NCBI RefSeq assembly: GCF_000423525.1
Contig: NZ_AUID01000006.1
Coordinates: 1-64,000, forward strand
Length of the DNA: 64,000 nt
Direction: 5' to 3'
Origin: Proteocatella sphenisci DSM 23131
GTDB lineage: Bacteria; Bacillota; Clostridia; Peptostreptococcales; Filifactoraceae
Shown: piece by piece, positions 7,601 to 17,062 of the stretch
Layout of the letters: every line of letters starts with the position of its first letter
How positions within the stretch are numbered: the first letter of the stretch is position 1
Notes under the pieces: model-generated
What the model saw: only the letters and a program-made list of their open reading frames with translations
Databases searched by the model: none
Told to the model about the DNA's origin: nothing
Made by a program: the position numbers and the translations under genes

Positions 7601-8866
7601 ATGGATATGGTGATACAGGGGCAAAAAAGTCTCAGACGTGGTTATACTACAGGAAGCTGCAGCGCGGCTGCCACAAAGGCTGCGCTCCTGATGATGATGA
7701 GTGGGCAAAGATGTGACACTGTAAAGATAGACACTCCAAAAGGGATAGAACTTAATCTGGAGGTGCATAATCAGGAATATAGCCCAAATGAGGCCTGCTG
7801 TAGCATCATAAAAGACGCCGGGGATGACCCGGATGCAACTCATGGACTTCATATATTTTCAAAGGTCAGCAGTCCAGGTGGCCAGCATTTAATTCCTCCT
7901 CAGCCCTATGAGGAAGACCTTGATATATGTGGAGTTACCGTGAAAACTTACATAAGAGGGGGGCGCGGAGTAGGAGTAGTTACAAGGGGCGGCCTGAGCT
8001 GCGACGTCGGCAAGAGCGCCATAAATCCGGTACCAAGAAAAATGATAATAAAGTCTGTAAAAGAAGTACTTGACCAGTATGAAGCAGACGCCTTACCTCG
8101 CTTTTTAAAAATCGAAATATCGGTAGAGCGCGGCGAAGAAACCGCCCTCAAGACCTTTAACCCAAAACTTGGGATAATAGGCGGTATTTCTATACTGGGA
8201 ACTAGCGGCATAGTAGAGCCCATGAGTGAAAAAGCTCTGGTTGATACTATAAAGACTGAAATAAAACAGTTTGCAGAGCTGTACAGTGTGCAGAGAAAAG
8301 ACGGCGCTGAAGCGGCTGTGGGCATTGCAAGATTGGTTGTGCCTCCCATGCTGGTGTGCCCTGGGAATTATGGACAGGATTATGCGAGAGATGAACTTGG
8401 TATAGATTTGGAGATGGCTGTAAAGTCTTCAAATTATATAGGTGAAATGCTCGACTACAGCTGCTGGCTGGGGATACCTCGGATACTGCTGATTGGTCAT
8501 GCGGGAAAGCTCATCAAAATAGCGGCGGGGGTAATGAATACCCACTCTGGATCTGCGGATGCAAGGCAGGAAGTAATCGCTGCTCACAGCGCCATGCTTG
8601 GAATGGAATCTGGAGCTATAAGGGATATAATGAATGCTATTTCTGCAGAAGAGATGACAGATATTTTACTGTCTCAGGGCAGCGATTTTGCGAAAAATGT
8701 ATTTGAGAGTATTGGAAAAAAGATAAGAGAACATATAGATCACAGAACAAAGGGTAAAATTCAGGTTGAGTTTATTGTATTTACAAAAGTGCACGGAGCT
8801 CTCATAAAGAGCGATGGCGCCGACGAAATGCTGAAGGATTTGAGAAAACATCAGCAGAAACAATAG
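7601..8866 (+). CDS. cbiD: Cobalt-precorrin-5B C1-methyltransferase CbiD
   Basis: This 421-residue protein has the CbiD N-terminal signature RRGYTTGSCSAAATKAAL and matches the family along its length. CbiD methylates C1 of the ring after CbiG has opened the delta-lactone and released acetaldehyde, in the anaerobic (cobalt-early) pathway. The gene starts one base after cbiO, within the cobalamin operon. An alternative ATG lies two codons downstream. Confidence 0.93.
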   Translation: MDMVIQGQKSLRRGYTTGSCSAAATKAALLMMMSGQRCDTVKIDTPKGIELNLEVHNQEYSPNEACCSIIKDAGDDPDATHGLHIFSKVSSPGGQHLIPPQPYEEDLDICGVTVKTYIRGGRGVGVVTRGGLSCDVGKSAINPVPRKMIIKSVKEVLDQYEADALPRFLKIEISVERGEETALKTFNPKLGIIGGISILGTSGIVEPMSEKALVDTIKTEIKQFAELYSVQRKDGAEAAVGIARLVVPPMLVCPGNYGQDYARDELGIDLEMAVKSSNYIGEMLDYSCWLGIPRILLIGHAGKLIKIAAGVMNTHSGSADARQEVIAAHSAMLGMESGAIRDIMNAISAEEMTDILLSQGSDFAKNVFESIGKKIREHIDHRTKGKIQVEFIVFTKVHGALIKSDGADEMLKDLRKHQQKQ

Positions 8867-8914
8867 TAGGGAATCAGATTATAGATGAAGCTTATTATAA
8901 ATGAAGGAGAATTT

Positions 8915-9595
8915 ATGACAGGAATATTATATGGAGTAGGCGTGGGCCCTGGAGATCAAAAGCTGCTGACACTTCAGGCGGTAGAAACCCTTGAAAGTGC
9001 TGACTGCATTGCATATCCGATATCTGGAGGCGAAAATGTTGCGCTTGGAATAGTAAAAAAATATATACAGGGCAAGGAAATGGTTGCGTGTGATATGCCA
9101 ATGACAAGGAATCGTGCTTTACTTGAACAGAGTCACGAAAGATGTGCAGATCAGATGATAGAGCTTATGAAGCAGGGCAAAAATATTGCCTTTATAACTT
9201 TGGGAGACCCTTCTATATACAGCACGTATATCTATGTACACAAAAAAGTGCTTGCAAAAGGTTACAACGCCCAGCTTATAGCGGGGATACCATCGTTTTG
9301 TGCGGTTGCGGCAAGGCTGAACGACTCGCTTTGTGAATCCAAAGAACCACTTCTCATAGTGCCTGCTTCATATGATGGACTTGAAGACTGCCTGCAGTTT
9401 CCGGCCAACAAGGTGTTTATGAAATCGGGAAAAAGCATACTGGATTTGAGAGAAAGACTCAGAGAAACAGGAAAATTAAGCAATGCGAAGATGGTGGAAT
9501 GCGCGACTATGGAAAATGAAAAAGTGTATCACAATCTGGATGAGCTGGATGAAAAATCGAGTTATTTTTCAATAATAGTAGTAAAGGAGAGCTAA
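8915..9595 (+). CDS. cbiL: Cobalt-factor II C20-methyltransferase CbiL
   Basis: This 226-residue SAM-dependent tetrapyrrole methylase opens with GVGVGPGDQKLLTLQAV and carries LGDPSIYSTY around residue 90, both typical of CbiL/CobI. It adds the C20 methyl group to cobalt-factor II. The start at 8915 follows AAGGAG at good spacing. An in-frame ATG at 8885 lacks a ribosome site and adds ten unconserved residues, so it is rejected. The next gene, cbiF, begins two bases after its stop. Confidence 0.9.
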   Translation: MTGILYGVGVGPGDQKLLTLQAVETLESADCIAYPISGGENVALGIVKKYIQGKEMVACDMPMTRNRALLEQSHERCADQMIELMKQGKNIAFITLGDPSIYSTYIYVHKKVLAKGYNAQLIAGIPSFCAVAARLNDSLCESKEPLLIVPASYDGLEDCLQFPANKVFMKSGKSILDLRERLRETGKLSNAKMVECATMENEKVYHNLDELDEKSSYFSIIVVKES

Positions 9596-9597
9596 GA

Positions 9598-10353
9598 ATG
9601 ATAAATTTTGTAGGAGCAGGCCCCGGAGCGGTGGACTTGATAACAGTAAGAGGAAAACAGCTGCTTGAACAGGCAGACATTATAATATACGCGGGTTCTC
9701 TGGTAAATCCAGGACTGCTTGGATATGCCAAAGAAGGATGCGAGATTCACAACAGTGCGTCCATGACGCTGGAGCAGGTAATTGAGGTTATGAAGGCGGG
9801 CGAAAGTGATGGCAGAGCGGTAGTAAGGCTGCACACAGGCGACCCAAGCATATACGGAGCGATAAGAGAGCAGATAGACATGCTCGAAGAACTGAATATA
9901 CAGTACAAAGTCTGTCCAGGAGTAAGTTCGTTTTGTGGAGCTGCGGCTGCGCTTGGAGCCGAGTATACTCTTCCGGGAGTTAGCCAAAGCGTTATACTTA
10001 CAAGAATGGAAGGCAGAACGCCTGTTCCACCAAAGGAAGAAATATCTCTTATGGCGGCGCATCAGGCTACAATGGTAATATTTTTGAGTTCGGGAATGCT
10101 TGAGCAGCTGAGCGAAAGACTTATCGAGGGCGGATATACAAAAGACACAAAAGCTGCGATAGTATACAAGGCTACATGGGATGATGAAAAAGTAGTTAGA
10201 ACAACTGTCGGAAACCTTGCACAGGCGGCTCGCGAGAACAACATAAGCAAGACGGCGCTTATTACCGTAGGTGAGTTTCTTGGAGACAAGTACGAAAGAT
10301 CACTGCTTTACGATCCGGGATTCACGCATGAATTCAGACAGGCGAGCAAGTAA
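9598..10353 (+). CDS. cbiF: Cobalt-precorrin-4 C11-methyltransferase CbiF
   Basis: This 251-residue class III SAM methylase has the N-terminal VGAGPGAVDLITVRG loop, LHTGDPSIYGA near residue 80 and the CPGVSSFCGAAAALG region, matching CbiF/CobM. It methylates C11 of cobalt-precorrin-4. AAGGAG lies just upstream of its ATG. Confidence 0.93.
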   Translation: MINFVGAGPGAVDLITVRGKQLLEQADIIIYAGSLVNPGLLGYAKEGCEIHNSASMTLEQVIEVMKAGESDGRAVVRLHTGDPSIYGAIREQIDMLEELNIQYKVCPGVSSFCGAAAALGAEYTLPGVSQSVILTRMEGRTPVPPKEEISLMAAHQATMVIFLSSGMLEQLSERLIEGGYTKDTKAAIVYKATWDDEKVVRTTVGNLAQAARENNISKTALITVGEFLGDKYERSLLYDPGFTHEFRQASK

Positions 10354-10354
10354 G

Positions 10355-11473
10355 ATGAAGCGCGAATCAGGCAGGAAAAGTATATATGTGATGGCATTTA
10401 CAATTAATGGTGCAGAGCTTGCAGCAAGAATGAGGGATGTATTTTCTCAGTGGAAAAATATTGATGCGAAGTTTTTTGTGACGAAAAGGCTCACTGGAGG
10501 ATCGCCCGCAAGCCTTGGAGAATTTACATCTCAGGCCTTTGCAGAGGCTGATCACATAATATACATCGGTGCGGCAGGAATTGCGGTCAGGGCTATAGCT
10601 CCTCACCTTAAATCTAAGGACACAGATCCTGGGGTAATAGTTATTGATGAGCATGCAAAACATATAATACCCATACTCTCAGGTCATATAGGAGGCTCGA
10701 ATGAGCTTGCGATAAAACTGGCAGAAGTTCTTGGGGCAGATCCTGTAATAACCACGGCAACTGACATAAATGATGTGATTTCTATAGATTCATGGGCAGT
10801 AGAAAACTCCATGAAAATTGACAGCATAAAAAATATCAAGCACATATCATCAGCCGTGCTTGAAAACAGGAAAATTAAAGTATATACTGACTGCAGAGGA
10901 AACTTTGCGAAGCTGAAAACAGAAGAACTACTGAGTCTTTACAGTGGCTTTGAGCTCGCGGACTCACTGGATTCGTCATATCCAACAGTGGTTATAACCG
11001 ATGCTCACTCTCTTGTGGAGAAAGTAAAAATCAGATTCCCCGAGGCTCTTGTGCTTATCCCCACTGCTACCTTTATTGGAATGGGATGCAGAAAAGACAT
11101 TGATGAAGTCCTTGTAAATGAGCTGTTTGAACAGGCAATATCAGAACTTGATCTGGATATAAGGGCTGTAGGCAGCATAAATACTGCGGATATTAAGAAG
11201 GATGAAAAAGCACTGCTTGCTCTTGTGCAAAAACATGACTTTGCATTTAATACTTTTTCAGCAGAAGAACTCATGGAAGCGGATAAACATACGAGCAGTG
11301 AAATGTCTCATTCGGAGCTTGTGAGCCGGACGGTAGGAGCCGGTAACGTGTGCGAGAGAGCGGCGGTTATGGGAGCCTTCGGGTCACCTGCATACTCAGG
11401 GGCAGAAGGCATAGAGATTATAATGAAGAAAATGAAACGAAGCGGCGTAACTATAGCGGTTTCGTGCATATAG
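10355..11473 (+). CDS. cbiG: Cobalt-precorrin-5A hydrolase CbiG
   Basis: The protein (372 residues from this start) has the three-part CbiG layout. An N-terminal domain carries YIGAAGIAVRAIAPHLKSKDTDPGV, shown here in part only as the conserved GAAGIAVRAIAP, and HIIPILSGHIGGSN. A variable middle follows, then a C-terminal CobE-like domain with GMGCRKD and ending in the VCERAAV region. CbiG opens the ring-A lactone and releases acetaldehyde, the step unique to the anaerobic route. The frame is open back to 10271 inside cbiF; the ATG at 10355 directly after the cbiF stop is chosen. An ATG at 10391 is an alternative. Confidence 0.9.
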   Translation: MKRESGRKSIYVMAFTINGAELAARMRDVFSQWKNIDAKFFVTKRLTGGSPASLGEFTSQAFAEADHIIYIGAAGIAVRAIAPHLKSKDTDPGVIVIDEHAKHIIPILSGHIGGSNELAIKLAEVLGADPVITTATDINDVISIDSWAVENSMKIDSIKNIKHISSAVLENRKIKVYTDCRGNFAKLKTEELLSLYSGFELADSLDSSYPTVVITDAHSLVEKVKIRFPEALVLIPTATFIGMGCRKDIDEVLVNELFEQAISELDLDIRAVGSINTADIKKDEKALLALVQKHDFAFNTFSAEELMEADKHTSSEMSHSELVSRTVGAGNVCERAAVMGAFGSPAYSGAEGIEIIMKKMKRSGVTIAVSCI

Positions 11474-11491
11474 ATAAGATGGGAGCAGAAA

Positions 11492-12220
11492 ATGAAAATA
11501 TATGTAGTGGGATTTGGTCCCGGTGGAGAGGATCAGATAACTCCAAGAGCGCTTGAGGCTCTAAGAAAATCTGATGTAATTGCAGGATACAGTCTTTATG
11601 TAGACTTGATAAAAGACATTATAAAGGATAAGAAACTTATACAGACTCCTATGAAGAAGGAAGTGCAAAGATGCCAGATGGCTATAGATGAAGCTCTAAA
11701 AGGACAGACTGTGGCTATGATATCTAGCGGAGATGCTGGAGTATACGGCATGGCAGGAGTTATGTATGAACTTTGCGAAAATCATCCTGAGGTAGAAATT
11801 GAAGTAGTGCCTGGCATAACTGCGGCATGTTCTGGAGCGGCAGTGCTTGGAGCGCCTCTTATACACGATTTTGTAGTAATAAGTCTTAGCGATCTTATGA
11901 CGCCATGGGAAAAGATAGAAAAAAGAGTGGAGCTGGCAGCAGAGGCCGATATGGTAGTATGTCTTTACAATCCATCGAGTGTAAAAAGAGCGGACTATCT
12001 TCAAAAAGCGTGCGATCTTATGCTCAGACACAAGGACTCTGAAACAAAATGCGGCTATGTAAGAAACATTGGACGTGATGAAGAAGAATATACACTATGT
12101 ACTCTGGGAGAGCTAAGAGAGGCGAAAGTAGATATGTTTACGACGGTAATTATAGGAAATGAGACTACAAAAGTTATAAATGGAAAACTGGTTACACCGA
12201 GAGGATACAAGGTGAATTAG
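11492..12220 (+). CDS. cbiH: Cobalt-factor III C17-methyltransferase CbiH
   Basis: This 242-residue tetrapyrrole methylase begins with VVGFGPGGEDQITPRALEAL and contains SSGDAGVYGMAG near residue 80 and VPGITAACSGAAVLGAPL, characteristic of CbiH/CobJ. It methylates C17 and drives ring contraction. It is the short form, without the C-terminal nitrite/sulfite-reductase-like extension found in CbiH60. GGGAGC lies upstream of the ATG, and cbiJ follows with no gap. Confidence 0.92.
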   Translation: MKIYVVGFGPGGEDQITPRALEALRKSDVIAGYSLYVDLIKDIIKDKKLIQTPMKKEVQRCQMAIDEALKGQTVAMISSGDAGVYGMAGVMYELCENHPEVEIEVVPGITAACSGAAVLGAPLIHDFVVISLSDLMTPWEKIEKRVELAAEADMVVCLYNPSSVKRADYLQKACDLMLRHKDSETKCGYVRNIGRDEEEYTLCTLGELREAKVDMFTTVIIGNETTKVINGKLVTPRGYKVN

Positions 12221-13507
12221 ATGAAGGCTTTCGTATTTGCGGGAACAACTGAAGGACGTGAGGCGGCTGTTTTTCTTGCGCAAAGAGGCATAGATACAAG
12301 GGCTTTTACTGCCACGGATTATGGACTTGAAGTGCTCAGCGGTGCGGCCAGAGGGCTGGATAATATAGTCATAGAATCTGGCAGACTGAGTGAAGATGAG
12401 ATAAGCTCAATGCTGCTTGAATGCAAGGATGCTAAAATCGTTATAGATGCCACTCATCCGTATGCGACTCAGGTCACGCAAAACATCAGAAAAGCCTGCA
12501 TGGATACGGACACGCGCTACATCAGGGTGCTTAGAAAATCTACATTCACAGAAACATCGAGCGAAGAATTCGGTGCAGAATCAGGATTTCACGAAGGCAT
12601 AACCGTGCTTTCAGACGCTCAGGCGGTATGCGATTGGGCTAATCTTGAAGAAAATACAGGCAAGAAAATACTGCTTACGACAGGCAGCAAAGATCTTAAG
12701 ATCTACAGTCAGATAAAGAATTACAGTGAGAGAGTTTATCCGAGAATACTTTCTGATCTGGATTCTCTTGCAAATGCTATAGAGCTGGGATACAAAAAAT
12801 CCAACATAATATGCATGCAGGGACCTTTTTCGGTGGAGATGAACATGGCTCTGATCGAGGCAACAGGCGCGAATGTACTAGTAACAAAGGATACAGGAGC
12901 GGCGGGAGGATTTGACAGCAAATTGGAGGCAGCAGCGCTTAAGGGAATAGAAGCTTTAGTAATTGGAAGGCCTGCAGACGAAAATGGAAATGCAGCTGAA
13001 TCGGAGGGACTTAGCCCCGAGGAGTTCAGAAATTATATAGACGAACATTTTCCACTCTTTCCGCATTTTCCGATGTTCGTAAGCCTTGCAGGTAAAAAGG
13101 TCACTGTAGTGGGAGCAGGAAAGATAGGGGCGAGAAGAATCAAAGTGCTGGTCGAATATGGAGCATCCATAAGAGTCATCGCGCCAGGTATATGCGATGA
13201 AATAAGAGCGCTTGTTAATGAAAATCTGGAAATAATTGGGCGAGAGTACCGCAGCGGAGACCTTGAAGGTTCGTTCATGGTCATTGCAGCCACAGACAAA
13301 AGAGAAGTTAACAAAATGATTGGAAACGATGCAAAAAAAATTGGAGCTCAGGTCTCGGTGGCAGACAGCCGGGAGGAATGCAGTTTTTATTTTCCGGCGG
13401 TAATCAGAAACGGAAGTATCAGCATCGGGCTGGTATCTGATGGAAGAGATCACGCCGCTGCAGCAAAGACGGCAAGAGAACTCAGAGAATATTTTAAAGT
13501 AAATTAA
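12221..13507 (+). CDS. cbiJ: CbiJ-SirC fusion: cobalt-precorrin-6A reductase plus precorrin-2 dehydrogenase
   Basis: This 428-residue protein has two enzyme domains. Residues 1 to about 272 are CbiJ/CobK (FAGTTEGREAAVFLA at the N-terminus, IDATHPYATQVTQNIR near 75-90), which reduces cobalt-precorrin-6A. From about residue 284 there is a complete SirC/Met8-like domain: NAD-binding GAGKIGARR at 298-306 and the conserved SVADSREECSFYFPA near 379-393. That domain oxidises precorrin-2 to sirohydrochlorin. A short linker joins them. The fusion brings a late corrin step and the branch-point dehydrogenase into one polypeptide; SirC is needed to feed CbiX encoded downstream. Confidence 0.88.
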   Translation: MKAFVFAGTTEGREAAVFLAQRGIDTRAFTATDYGLEVLSGAARGLDNIVIESGRLSEDEISSMLLECKDAKIVIDATHPYATQVTQNIRKACMDTDTRYIRVLRKSTFTETSSEEFGAESGFHEGITVLSDAQAVCDWANLEENTGKKILLTTGSKDLKIYSQIKNYSERVYPRILSDLDSLANAIELGYKKSNIICMQGPFSVEMNMALIEATGANVLVTKDTGAAGGFDSKLEAAALKGIEALVIGRPADENGNAAESEGLSPEEFRNYIDEHFPLFPHFPMFVSLAGKKVTVVGAGKIGARRIKVLVEYGASIRVIAPGICDEIRALVNENLEIIGREYRSGDLEGSFMVIAATDKREVNKMIGNDAKKIGAQVSVADSREECSFYFPAVIRNGSISIGLVSDGRDHAAAAKTARELREYFKVN

Positions 13508-13544
13508 GTGGGAATAATTCAGATAAAGTAAAGAGGGTATAAAT

Positions 13545-16076
13545 TTGAAAATCATTAGAGTAGGAAGCAGAGAAAGTAAACTGGCGGTTATACAGACTCG
13601 AATGGTCATGGACGCCATAAAAAGAGCCAATCCTGAAGTAGAGGTGGAGCTGGTTACAATGAAGACCACGGGTGATATAATCCTGGACAAGACGCTGGAC
13701 AAGATAGGTGGAAAAGGACTTTTTGTAAAAGAACTCGACAAGGCGATGCTTGAAGAGCAGGTGGATATAACAGTTCACAGCTTTAAGGACATGCCGATGG
13801 ATATACCGTCTGAGCTGCCGATTGTGGCAACCGGAAAAAGGGAAGATCCAAGAGATGTTCTTATACTACCGCAGGGAGTTTCGGAAATGGATTTTTCAAA
13901 GCCCATCGGCTCATCGAGTGCAAGACGCAGCATGCAACTGAAAAAGCTGTACCCTGAATCAGATGTAAAACCTGTAAGGGGAAACGTCATTACAAGACTT
14001 GAAAAGCTGGATCGTGGAGAATACTCTGCACTAGTGCTGGCAGCTGCCGGAGTTAAAAGGCTTGGACTGGAGCACAGAATAAGCAGATACTTTACCCCTG
14101 AGGAAATTATTCCTGCAAACTGTCAGGGCGTAATCGTGGTACAGGCGAGAAAAGGATTTGACACGAGCCTTCTTGGAGATTTTGCATCAGATGAATCGTG
14201 GATAACAACCGGCTGTGAGAGAGCTTTTGTGAAGGAACTTGACGGAGGCTGCAGCGCACCTATTGCGGCCCACAGCAATATAGATGGAGACGAGATAGTG
14301 CTGACTGGAATGTATGTATGTCAGGAAGACTATGAGAGAATGAAGAGGCAGGAAGAGGCGCAGATAGAGTCTGGTAACAAGATAATCACAATTACCATGC
14401 CAAGGGTACATAAAAAGACGGTAAGAGCAAAGATAGCTGATGCGCAGTCCGCCGCTATATCTCTGGCAAAAGACCTTAAGAAAGAAAGTGAATGTATGAA
14501 AACTGGAAAGGTTACTCTGGTAGGAGCGGGTCCTGGAGACAAAGGCCTGCTTACGCTCAAAGGAAAAGAGAGGCTTGAAGAAGCTGAGGTAGTAATATAT
14601 GACAGACTTATTGGAGACGGTATACTGGGACTTATCCCAAAGGATGCTGTAAAAATAAATGTCGGAAAAAAATCCAACAATCATCTGGTTCCACAAAGCG
14701 AAATAAACAAGCTTATACTTGAGCATGCACGTTGCGGCAAAAGAGTAGTAAGGCTTAAGGGCGGCGACGGATTTTTGTTTGGAAGAGGCGGCGAGGAGCT
14801 TGAACTTCTTCATCAGAATAATATAGATTTTGAAGTAGTACCTGGAATAACTTCCGCCATAGCGGTTCCGGCTTATGCTGGGATACCGGTTACTCACAGA
14901 GACTGCTGCTCCAGTGTACACATAATAACCGGGCACGCAAAGGCGGGAAAAAAGATAGATATAAATTACAGTGCGCTTGTATCTCACAAAGGGACTCTCG
15001 TATTTTTGATGGGACTGACTGCCATCGAAGAGCTCATGAAGGGGCTTGTCGGTGCGGGAATGGATCCGAATATGCCGGCAGCAACCATTGAAAAGGGTAC
15101 TTCTACAAATCAGAGAAAGGTAGTGTCTACCATATCTGAGCTTGCGACTGAGGTTAGAAAACATAACATAGAGAGCCCTGCCATAACGGTAGTAGGAACT
15201 GTATGTGAGCTCAGTGACAAATTTGACTGGTTCTCTCAAAAACCACTTATTGGGAGTACTATAGTGGTTACAAGACCAAAGGACAGGATAGGAACCATCG
15301 CAGACAAACTGAGAGATCAGGGAGCCGATGTAATTGAATATCCATGCATAGAGACAGATGTAATAAAGGACAATCCGCGTTTTGAAAAAGCTATGAAAGA
15401 AATCAGGACCTACAGCTGGATGGTATTTACGAGTCCTGCAGGAGTGGAGACTTTCTTTGAAAAACTTTTAGACGTAAAGATGGATATAAGGAGTTTCTTT
15501 GGACTCAAAATTGCAGCGGTTGGCCGTGAAACTAAAAAAAGACTTGAAGACAGAAATCTACTTGTGGACTTTATGCCGCAGACTTATGATTCACCTGCGC
15601 TTTCAGACGGACTTGCAAGGGTAATCAAGGAAGAGGCCGGCTCAAGTGAAAATTCCGGTCCGGAAGGTAAAATTCCGGCCAAGGTGCTTATACTTCGTGC
15701 AGACAAAGGCAGTAACGTGCTTCCGCAGACGCTTGAAGCTCACGCAATAGCCTATGATGACGTGCACATATATGAAACGAGCTACGTGAGCAATGAATCT
15801 GAATTCGTGAGAGAAAAACTGGACGAAGGCGAGATAAATTATGTTACATTCACAAGCGCATCGACAGTTATTGGATTTACTCAGTCTATATTAAGAGATC
15901 GCCCGGAGTTTGACTTTAAAAAGGTAAATGCAATCTGTATAGGCGAGCAGACGGCGGCTGAGGCAAGAAAATACGACATGAGAATACACGTTTCGAGAGA
16001 ATCCAGTATGGATTCCATGATAGAGGAAATAGAGATACTTCACAAGATAGAATCAAACAGACCGATTGGAGAATAG
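13545..16076 (+). CDS. hemC: HemC-CobA-HemD triple fusion (porphobilinogen to precorrin-2)
   Basis: This 843-residue protein contains three successive enzymes. HemC (residues 1-~310) has the dipyrromethane-cofactor cysteine in LDGGCSAPI at about 236. It is followed by a CobA-type uroporphyrinogen III C-methyltransferase (~318-560; LVGAGPGDKGLLTLKG, VVRLKGGDGFLFGRG, ITSAIAVPAYAGIPVTHR). HemD, uroporphyrinogen III synthase, occupies ~565-843. Together they convert porphobilinogen to precorrin-2. The start is a TTG after AGAGGG. An internal ATG at 14496, exactly at the start of the CobA domain, could in principle give a shorter product. CobA-HemD fusions are common in Firmicutes; adding HemC is less usual. 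Confidence 0.92.
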   Translation: MKIIRVGSRESKLAVIQTRMVMDAIKRANPEVEVELVTMKTTGDIILDKTLDKIGGKGLFVKELDKAMLEEQVDITVHSFKDMPMDIPSELPIVATGKREDPRDVLILPQGVSEMDFSKPIGSSSARRSMQLKKLYPESDVKPVRGNVITRLEKLDRGEYSALVLAAAGVKRLGLEHRISRYFTPEEIIPANCQGVIVVQARKGFDTSLLGDFASDESWITTGCERAFVKELDGGCSAPIAAHSNIDGDEIVLTGMYVCQEDYERMKRQEEAQIESGNKIITITMPRVHKKTVRAKIADAQSAAISLAKDLKKESECMKTGKVTLVGAGPGDKGLLTLKGKERLEEAEVVIYDRLIGDGILGLIPKDAVKINVGKKSNNHLVPQSEINKLILEHARCGKRVVRLKGGDGFLFGRGGEELELLHQNNIDFEVVPGITSAIAVPAYAGIPVTHRDCCSSVHIITGHAKAGKKIDINYSALVSHKGTLVFLMGLTAIEELMKGLVGAGMDPNMPAATIEKGTSTNQRKVVSTISELATEVRKHNIESPAITVVGTVCELSDKFDWFSQKPLIGSTIVVTRPKDRIGTIADKLRDQGADVIEYPCIETDVIKDNPRFEKAMKEIRTYSWMVFTSPAGVETFFEKLLDVKMDIRSFFGLKIAAVGRETKKRLEDRNLLVDFMPQTYDSPALSDGLARVIKEEAGSSENSGPEGKIPAKVLILRADKGSNVLPQTLEAHAIAYDDVHIYETSYVSNESEFVREKLDEGEINYVTFTSASTVIGFTQSILRDRPEFDFKKVNAICIGEQTAAEARKYDMRIHVSRESSMDSMIEEIEILHKIESNRPIGE

Positions 16077-16078
16077 AG

Positions 16079-17062
16079 ATGGAACTTATACAAAGAGCAA
16101 GAAGATTAAGAGAAACAGACGCAATAAGAAGAATGACCAGAGAGACCAGACTTTCATCAGACAGCCTCATACTGCCATTTTTCATAAAAGAAGGCAAGGA
16201 CATAAAGACTCCAATATCATCAATGGACGGACATTTTCATTACAGTCCTGACAGAATAAACGAAGCAGTTGAGGAAGCTATGGAGCATGGCGTAGAAAAA
16301 TTTCTTCTTTTTGGAATACCAGAAGAAAAGGATCCTGTGGGAACTCAGGCATTTCATGAAGAAGGCGTGGTTCAGCAGGGAATAAGAGCGATAAAAGAAA
16401 AATTCCCAGAAGCATTTGTAATAGCTGACACCTGTATGTGCGAATATACTTCACATGGACACTGCGGAATACTTTGCGGACAGGGCGTGGACAATGACGC
16501 TACAATTGAATACATCGCAAAAACAGCGCTTGCTCAGGTTGAAGCCGGAGCAGACATGGTAGCACCTTCTGACATGATGGATGGAAGAGTAGGAGCTATA
16601 AGAAGGCTTCTTGATGAAAAAGGACACAAGCACACGAGTATAATGAGTTATGCTGCAAAATATTCATCTTCTTTCTACGGACCATTCAGAGAAGCGGCGG
16701 GATCTGCACCAAGTTTTGGAAACAGAAAGCAGTACCAGATGGATTATCACAACAGAAGAGAAGCTCTTAAGGAATGCCATCAGGACATAAAAGAAGGTGC
16801 TGACATCCTTATAATAAAACCGGCACTTTCATATCTGGACATAATAAGAGAAGTAAAGGACACTACCAATGTGCCAATAGCAGCTTACAATGTAAGTGGG
16901 GAGTTTGCGATGGTAAAGGCGGCTGCAAAGGCAGGGCTTATAGATGAGTACGGAGTTATGTGTGAGAGCGCTGTAAGTATGTTCAGAGCGGGCTCGGATA
17001 TATTGATAACATATTTTGCAAAAGAACTGGCAGATGCAATCAAGAGAGGGGATATAGGATAA
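16079..17062 (+). CDS. hemB: Porphobilinogen synthase (delta-aminolevulinate dehydratase) HemB
   Basis: This 327-residue protein is HemB along its whole length. The zinc-type metal site DTCMCEYTSHGHCG lies near residue 120-133. The two active-site lysines sit in SYAAKYSSSFYGPFR (~197) and IIKPALSYLD (~250). It condenses two 5-aminolevulinate molecules to porphobilinogen. It lies two bases after the triple-fusion gene and overlaps cbiX by one base, so it is cotranscribed under cobalamin control. Confidence 0.95.
   Translation: MELIQRARRLRETDAIRRMTRETRLSSDSLILPFFIKEGKDIKTPISSMDGHFHYSPDRINEAVEEAMEHGVEKFLLFGIPEEKDPVGTQAFHEEGVVQQGIRAIKEKFPEAFVIADTCMCEYTSHGHCGILCGQGVDNDATIEYIAKTALAQVEAGADMVAPSDMMDGRVGAIRRLLDEKGHKHTSIMSYAAKYSSSFYGPFREAAGSAPSFGNRKQYQMDYHNRREALKECHQDIKEGADILIIKPALSYLDIIREVKDTTNVPIAAYNVSGEFAMVKAAAKAGLIDEYGVMCESAVSMFRAGSDILITYFAKELADAIKRGDIG

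Noticed and set aside
12956-13741. 261-residue minus-strand open frame across the cbiJ/hemC junction
   Set aside because: It is antisense to two conserved genes, with no recognisable motif or start signal.
14187-15239. 350-residue open frame on the minus strand inside the HemC-CobA region
   Set aside because: It lies wholly antisense to a well-supported fusion gene, has no ribosome site and a low-complexity, tyrosine- and serine-rich translation typical of a shadow frame.
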